This document shows positions 58,828 to 64,000 of a DNA stretch of 64,000 bases, piece by piece. Under the pieces are notes generated by a model. That model was not told the DNA's origin. It made no database searches and saw only the letters and a list, made by a program, of their open reading frames with translations. Both the position numbers and the translations under genes were made by a program. How positions within the stretch are numbered: position 1 is the first letter of the stretch; every line of letters begins with the position of its first letter. Source of the stretch: Symbiodinium natans (lineage: Eukaryota; Sar; Dinophyceae; Suessiales; Symbiodiniaceae); assembly GCA_905221605.1 (NCBI GenBank), contig CAJNDS010002831.1, positions 62,001-126,000 of the forward strand, written 5' to 3'.

Positions 58828-60196
58828 GGTGGTTGGTCCAAAGTGCGACGAATATTTTTTATTCCGCATCACGAAGACCCCCAGTCGTCATCCTTACTAG
58901 GGCCTGCTAGGGTTTCAGGCCTCTGCAACAGCCTTGAGTTCGAGCCTTCCCCCCCAAGCCCGGAAATCTTCCTGCAAGCCGCATCATTGCATCCCGAACC
59001 CCCCAGATAGCTATAAACCCTAAACCTAAAACCCAAACCCTAGAAGCTCGCCCGCATACGCCGGTCGAAGAAACCCTAAACCCTCAACCCCCCCCCCCCC
59101 CCCCCCCCCCCCCCAAATTTCTCATCCCTCCTTAAAGCTCAGGGCCGGAGGCACCAGATCCGCACACACCTGGCGCATGTCGGCTTCCCCTCCCTGGCGG
59201 ACGGGAAGCTTAGCCATCCTAAATGACCAGGACCTCTTTGATATTGGCCCCCCCTAAACCCTAAACCCTAAACCCTTTGGGGGAGGGGCGGGGGGTGGTG
59301 GAGTCGAGGGGTTCAACATGCTCAGGCGTTTCTCAGAGCGTCTGCAACACTTATGTTAACACGCGGCGGGCGCTTCTCGGACTCGCAAGAGAGCGGGTTC
59401 AGGTCTTGACATGTCCAGGGTGTGGGAAGTGCGGGGCCCAGGAAGTACTCCGCCGACGGAACCTACCAAATTGATGCCCAGTGGTGTCCCCGCAACTTTC
59501 TGCATCGCTACCAGCTTCGGTTCTCTGTGCCGCAGGCGTGCAAGGACGGGTGAGGCTTCAGGTTCTGAATGTGTTGTTAATTTACCCTCCCAAACTCCTC
59601 ATTCTAAGGGGACTGCTGGCTTTGAAGGTAGAATGTGGCTGTAGGGCTCAGGGTTCTAAGGGGCCCTCGGAGGGTTATCGACAACAGGAGCCGTTAAACA
59701 AACTTGCGAAGCACCCGTCGGTGGGTTTGAGGTGATGCATCGGTTTAGGGTTTAGGGTGTAGGGTTTAGGGTTTAGGGTTTAGGGTTCCACAGGAGCCCT
59801 GAAGCAAAAAAAGGGTTTGGGGTGTAGGGTTTCGGGTTTAGGGTTTGGGGTTTAGGGTTTGGGGTTTGGGGGTTTGAGGCTTCCGAACTGAACCGGGGCC
59901 ATATGAGGATGTGCCAGTCTCCTTCCTGGAGCCCTTGCCGCTGGACCTCCGGCGGGCCCTATCCGAAGCTCGGATTTGCTTGAGGACGTTTTGCCCTTTA
60001 AACCGAAAACTCTAAACCCTAAACCCTAAACCCTAAACCCTAAACCCTAAACCCTAAACCCTATAAAGTTCTTTCCCGGTTGAAAGGGCGCGCGACTGAA
60101 ACAAAATCGTCGAAGCACCCCGAGGCAACCGCCATCCTGAAGCTCTTCGGAGCAGCAGAAGACTGGCTTCGGCTGCTCCAAGCCTGGAAGCCCTAG
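54286..60196 (+). CDS. RluA-type RNA pseudouridine synthase, 11 short exons
   Basis: Converts uridine to pseudouridine in RNA. Exons: 54286-54377 ([14 protein letters not shown], the KPxG motif), 55660-55705 (GFLHRLDVP, catalytic Asp), 55928-55961 ([11 protein letters not shown]), 56133-56178 ([15 protein letters not shown]), 56737-56793 ([19 protein letters not shown]), 57431-57501 ([20 protein letters not shown]), 58547-58601 ([14 protein letters not shown]), 59143-59207 ([20 protein letters not shown], the GRxHQIR signature), 59442-59544 ([20 protein letters not shown]), 59908-59967 ([20 protein letters not shown]), 60116-60196 ([20 protein letters not shown], stop TAG 60194-60196). All junction phases agree. 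Donors: GT, GC, GA, GC, GT, GT, GA, GC, GA, GC. The exon at 59442 could instead use GT at 59550. The 5' end is upstream; fusion to the PPR exons is possible. Family certain. Confidence 0.88.
54608..54712. repeat. degenerate 10-bp tandem repeat CCCGGTCATA
   Basis: About ten imperfect units in the first intron of the pseudouridine synthase gene. Confidence 0.85.
54994..55068. repeat. (GAA)n trinucleotide tract
   Basis: About 25 GAA units preceded by a CTC/TCC-rich stretch. It lies inside an inferred intron, so the poly-Glu frame is probably not protein. Confidence 0.95.
57272..57341. repeat. telomere-like CCCTAAA/CCCTGAA array
   Basis: In the intron 56794-57430 of the pseudouridine synthase gene. 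Confidence 0.95.
57894..58408. repeat. composite microsatellite, five motifs in succession
   Basis: (TG)n, then GGGTGC hexamers (about 58008-58125), GTGG tetramers (58140-58168), (TG)n, TGTGTCTT octamers, then GTGTCTCT octamers. It fills the intron 57502-58546. Long Cys-Val, His-Thr and Arg-Asp frames are artefacts. Confidence 0.95.
58784..58826. repeat. interrupted G homopolymer
   Basis: G runs of about 9 and 29 separated by CGGCC, in an intron. Confidence 0.9.
59088..59114. repeat. C homopolymer
   Basis: About 26 C, preceded by CCCTAAACCCTCAA, 27 nt before a pseudouridine synthase exon. Confidence 0.9.
59740..59880. repeat. TTTAGGG blocks in an intron, with a GCAAAAAAAGGG junction
   Basis: Two blocks separated by 19 nt; the second starts at 59804. 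Confidence 0.9.
60010..60065. repeat. telomere-like CCCTAAA array
   Basis: Near-perfect units in the last intron of the pseudouridine synthase gene. Confidence 0.95.
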
Positions 60197-60229
60197 GTCT
60201 TGAAGTTCTCAGAGAGCCCCGAAATTCAA

Positions 60230-60335
60230 AGGGGGTTTAGGGGCGTTTGGGGGCGTTTAGGGTCTTTAGGGTTTTTAGGGTTTTTAGGGTTTTTTAGGGT
60301 TTACGATTTTAGGATTTTTAGGGTTTAGGGTTGGA
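60230..60335. repeat. irregular TTTAGGG-like tract
   Basis: Units of 8-11 bp such as GGGTTTTTA, after the pseudouridine synthase stop. Confidence 0.8.
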
Positions 60336-60554
60336 GGGCCCCAAGAAAGCACTTGTCACCTGGAGCACAGAACCCCCCACCCCTCCCCACCCCCCCCCCC
60401 CCTCGGCAGCCCTCCAACCCTCGATTTGTACAACTACACGACGCATCTAAACACCAATTGAGTTTGCGGTTCACGGGGCGGAGGGCCAAAAAGGCCTGGG
60501 TCCCAAATCAGAACCCTAAACACTAAATCCTAAACCCTAAACCCTAAACCCTAA

Positions 60555-60852
60555 CAGGAGAAGAAGAGAAGGCTCAAAGGTTGAGATTCTTGGGAGGGCC
60601 CCAAAAAGTTCGGCATTTGGGTGCCTCCGTCGCGGACCCCAGCGGGTCCATTGCAGTGACAGCGGCCGGCAAAAGAGAAGTCGGGACGGGGCGTTCTGGT
60701 CGCTGGGAGCCGATGTGTTGAGGGTTCCCGTGGGCGTGTCACGCAAAATACCCATGATTCGCGGGTGTCTTGGCCAGCTAACTTGGATACATGGGAGGTC
60801 CTGGTCGATGTCGTGGAACGACAAAAATGATGGACTCTTTCTAGGGTTCTAA
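60555..60852 (+). CDS. open frame of about 95 codons, unassigned
   Basis: Follows a CCCTAA...CAG acceptor. Contains SKVEILGRAPKSSAFGCLRR and GAFWSLGADVLRVPVGVSRK; stop at about 60850. The minus strand is also open. Confidence 0.35.
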
Positions 60853-61152
60853 AGGGAGGGGGGTTAAAGGGCGTACCCCAAGTACCCGAAGCTTCCGTAA
60901 GGTTCCCTATGAACTTTGGGTTCAAGGATTTAAGAGCTCCCTCTGCCTCTGTGCCCCTCTGCACAGCCCTTCGCGGCGCCTCTCTGGGCTCTAAGAAGCG
61001 CGGTCCAAAGCGACGGTTTTGGGGGAACCAGGGTGCCACATGGCCGAGGAGGAGGAGACAAAGAAGCACCGCGGCCACCAATTCGGCACCCTTTTTTTCT
61101 TTTGAGAGAGAGAGAGAGAGAGAGATCGCACAGCCAACTAGATAACTAGATT

Positions 61153-63390
61153 CTGCAAGCTGAGTGGATGTTGGCATGAGATGCGCAAGAACAACTTGAG
61201 GTATGATGTCCCCTTGATCCGCTTGAAAGATTGTTCGAGCCAGCTGGATACAGATGACTTAGATGAGGCCACTACTTGGGGCAGCTGGATAAAAGGCGTA
61301 GAGAGAAGAGCGTAGGTGAGGCATGGTGTAGTCTGACGGGAAGTGCCGCACGAATCACGGGGTAAGGCGAGAGGCTTCAGGGCTCTTAAGCCCCCCATGA
61401 TCCGGTCAGCTTGTCTTGATCCCTGAACGCTGAACCCACGCAAGGGCTTTTCAGCTTCTCCCTCTCCGTTCCAGCTAGCTTTTCCAGTGCTTTCCCAGGA
61501 GGAGCGCAAGGCCTTGGCGGAAGTCTCAAAGATTCCTGGCGAGCCCATATCCTTTGATTCACATGAAGCCCTTTGCCGTATACACCTTTTGTTGATTATG
61601 GCCCTAAACCCTATAAACCCTAAACCCTAAACCCTAAACCCTAAACCCTAAACCCTAAACCCTAAACCCTAAACCCTAAACCCTAAACCCTAAACCCTAA
61701 ACCCTAAACCCTAAACCCTAAACCCTAGCCGAAGGCCTCAAGGGGACCCCGGGGCCCCAGAAGCCCAGGAAGGGCTACTACCACGCCCGGCCGAAGACCC
61801 AGGAAGCGCCCTCGCCGCAGCGCATCGACAACCCCGAGGACCTGCCCCAGGAGCGGAGCCCTGTGTCGTGGGCTCTCTCTCCCTGAAACGAATATATATG
61901 TATAACTATATATACATATATGTATATATATATATGTGTATGTATATATATATATGTACATATACACAAATACATATATGCATATTTTGTTTTTGGAAGG
62001 GGAGGGGGGATTTTGAACAGTTCTCATGGTTTCAGAGCTCCTAAGGACTTGTAGGGTGGTTGAGCCGGCTGCTGGTGCTGTTTCGTGGGTTTCCGGGGCG
62101 GTTTGCACAAGTTCTCAGGGTTGACATGTTGGGATGCCTCTTCTACCGAAGCTGTCTTGGCAGGCCAGGCCCACGACGATTCGCAAGCGGACGACATTCG
62201 ACACATTCCAGAAGAAGTGGGACAAGTTCGACAAGGAGGAGCCTGAACTCAAGGCAGGATCTCTCTACTTCCTTTTTCGAGCTCATTTGTGTTGGATGTT
62301 AAGCTTAAGAGAGAACTCCTCCGACCCGTAAAGTCCAGGATCGAAATCCGAAGCCACCCAAAAAACTCGACGAAGCCCCAGAACTCGGCCAAGGTGGTTG
62401 AGCCACAGAAACCGGTGGATGCCCCTCCATCTCGGTTCAGCTTCTCTTGCTGTCGGAGGAAGAAGTAGCTGAGCCCGTGCACCCAAATGGGTGTGGCAAG
62501 AGCTGCTTTGAGAAACTCTGTCCGCCGGAATGCGTCAGAAAATACAAGGTCGCAGGGTGAGGAAAGGCCCTACTGGCTTATAAGCCAATCTCACTATCTG
62601 TAGTGTAGTAGTGTAGAGCATTATCCACGCACACATGTTTATACATGCGTGTGCGTGTGATGATTTTGTTGATGCGGTGAAGGGTGATTTTGCATCTCTA
62701 GGATTTGGGCAAAAGGCTTGGCCCCCGAGCCAAGCCCAGAACCCTGTTGCGCTTTGCGGGGCCTAAACCCTAAACCCTAAACCCTAAACCCTAAACCCTA
62801 AACCCTAAACCCTAAACCCTAAACCCTAAACCCTAAACCCTAAACCCTAAACCCTAAACCCTAAACCCTAAACCCTAAACCCTAAACCCTAAACCCTAAC
62901 CCTAAACCCTGCTACAACAGGACAGAGACTGTTGAACCGGACGGCAACGGCAAGGAGAAGGACAAGTATAACCAGGACTACCTTCGAAGAGGCCCCCAAG
63001 TCTTGTTCTTTTGGACCTTTTGTGCTTCCCTGACTCTAGGTAGGTAAGCCCTTGGGAGATTGTGTTTCCCTTGTTTTGGTTTGAGAGGATCAGATTTTCG
63101 ATTTTCCCGTTTTGGGTTTGAGAGGATCATATTCAAGAATACTTTTTCAGAGGGGTTTAACCATCCTAGCCTCTAGAGCAGCCCGAAACTAGTTGTGATC
63201 CATTGAGCTAACTCCAGCGACTTTGCTTTCTCTTAGGGGCTCCCTCAAAAGGGAGGGCGCATGGGAAAACCTGGACGCAAGTTCGGCTTGAAGTGAGGAA
63301 AGCCGTTCGAATCCGAAACCTTCTGAACAAGGAGTGGATGAGCCCTGAAACTCAGAAGAAAACCAGGATTGCCCTCTCCTGGTCTCAGGG
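61153..63390 (+). CDS. unrecognised multi-exon gene coding a charged protein
   Basis: Probable exons: ~61153-61290 (RKNNLRYDVPLIRLKDCSSQ), ~61495-61565 (LSQEERKALAEVSKIPGEPI), ~61731-61870 (PQKPRKGYYHARPKTQEAPS), 62162-~62258 (RPTTIRKRTTFDTFQKKWDK), ~62392-62468 (VVEPQKPVDAPPSRFSFSCC then RRKK and a stop), 62921-~62990 (TVEPDGNGKEKDKYNQDYLR) and ~63241-63385 (WTQVRLEVRKAVRIRNLLNK). The stop at 62468 means either two genes or alternative ends. The protein would be rich in Lys, Arg and Glu. I see no known domain. Introns hold telomere-like arrays. Confidence 0.5.
61605..61728. repeat. telomere-like CCCTAAA array
   Basis: About 17 near-perfect units ending CCCTAG directly before the exon at 61731. 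Confidence 0.95.
61888..61990. repeat. (TA)n-rich tract
   Basis: TATATATG words; no gene. Confidence 0.9.
62762..62920. repeat. telomere-like CCCTAAA array ending CCCTGCTACAACAG
   Basis: About 21 units. The terminal CAACAG provides the 3' splice site of the exon at 62921. Confidence 0.95.
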
Positions 63391-64000
63391 CGTAGGAATG
63401 TTGGGGTTTCAGGGCGGGGGCCGCGTGGGTTTAGGATTTTAGGGTTTTGGGCTTTTGGGGTTTGGGGGTTTCGGGGTTGACACGGATGGTTTCGGTTTGC
63501 GCATGCCTCCTCAAGCATGAACCTTGGCGAAAAATGCCCGTCGTTCAATGTGCCGGGCGCCGACCTCAGTCCACGCTTCAGAAAGGGGTTGAGGGGTCTG
63601 AGGGGTTTGCTTATGCCACATCCTGCATGCGCTTCTTGAGGGGCTTTGCAATTCCCAGAGCTCTTTAACCAGACCACTCAGCCCTCAGCCCTCCTAAGCA
63701 TTCGGAGGCCGGGTAAAAGGCAGTTTCGGGGGAGGTTGACGTTTCAGGCCCCAAAGGGTTTAAGGGCTTAAAGGTTCTAAGTCTGCGGAAGTCGTAGGGG
63801 CTAAACGCCCAAGCTTGACCCTCGAACCCCCTCCGGACGACCCCTAAGCCCCAAGAACTCCTGAGTATCAACGAGAGCCAACAACACCCCGAAACCCCAA
63901 TCGCCCTGTAACTAGAAAACCCCAAACGCCTGAAACACTAATGCCTAACCCCTTCTACCCATAACCCGAAAACCCGCAAAAACCAACAACAAAAAACCAA
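63391..64000. other. no gene recognised
   Basis: Degenerate TTTAGGG/CCCTAA words and several weak frames on both strands; nothing that can be supported. Confidence 0.45.

Noticed and set aside
60551..61177. Minus-strand protein of 208 codons
   Set aside because: The + strand over the same span has better coding-like exons (60555-60852 and from 61153), and the minus frame shows no motif and crosses a GA microsatellite.
15881..62920. A true chromosome end or chromosome-fusion point
   Set aside because: Telomere-like arrays are many, short, in both orientations and located in introns, so none marks an end.

Overview
This window looks like the nuclear genome of a dinoflagellate; I cannot fix the genus. 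The evidence is: (i) short GC-rich exons separated by introns with GT, GC and GA donors and an AG|G acceptor (in the two genes whose splicing I resolved, 15 introns give 4 GT, 8 GC and 3 GA donors, and 13 of 15 acceptors are followed by G); (ii) many interstitial plant-type CCCTAAA/TTTAGGG arrays, mostly in introns; (iii) a relict dinoflagellate spliced-leader sequence upstream of an intronless gene; (iv) pentatricopeptide (PPR) exons of the type common in dinoflagellates. Every gene called with confidence is on the + strand, which fits long one-directional gene arrays. Most long open frames here are chance readings through repeats.

Layout. 1-5.7 kb: 3' part of an OTUD3-like deubiquitinase gene, with an intronless methyltransferase retrogene nested in one intron. 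6.0-11.75 kb: a G-rich minisatellite holding a 100-N gap and a 62-nt G run. 12.1-15.26 kb: a six-exon gene that splices a DNRRL/ParB-like region and a DNA polymerase beta-type nucleotidyltransferase to a complete alpha-kinase. 16.27-17.13 kb: an AT-rich, decayed coding island on the minus strand. 18-29.8 kb: scattered exons, including a clear FHA domain gene, with telomere-like introns and palindromic MITE-like elements. 30.4-32.3 kb: a WHEP-like plus phytanoyl-CoA-dioxygenase (PhyH) gene. 33-41 kb: low-gene region with unassigned exons. 41.3-50 kb: PPR exons with a U6 snRNA-like sequence in one intron and an intronless AmpG-like transporter in another. 54.3-60.2 kb: an RluA-type pseudouridine synthase made of 11 exons of 34-103 nt, possibly the C-terminal part of the PPR gene. 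60.5-63.4 kb: exons of an unrecognised basic protein.

The main theme is intron biology. At least four families of short terminal-inverted-repeat elements lie in introns, several with their right end only about 9-18 nt before the 3' splice site, as expected of introner-type transposons. Telomere-like arrays also share a recurrent start motif that resembles a GC/GT/GA donor. Exon limits given with ~ are approximate, and all splice calls come from reading frame and family motifs, not from transcripts.
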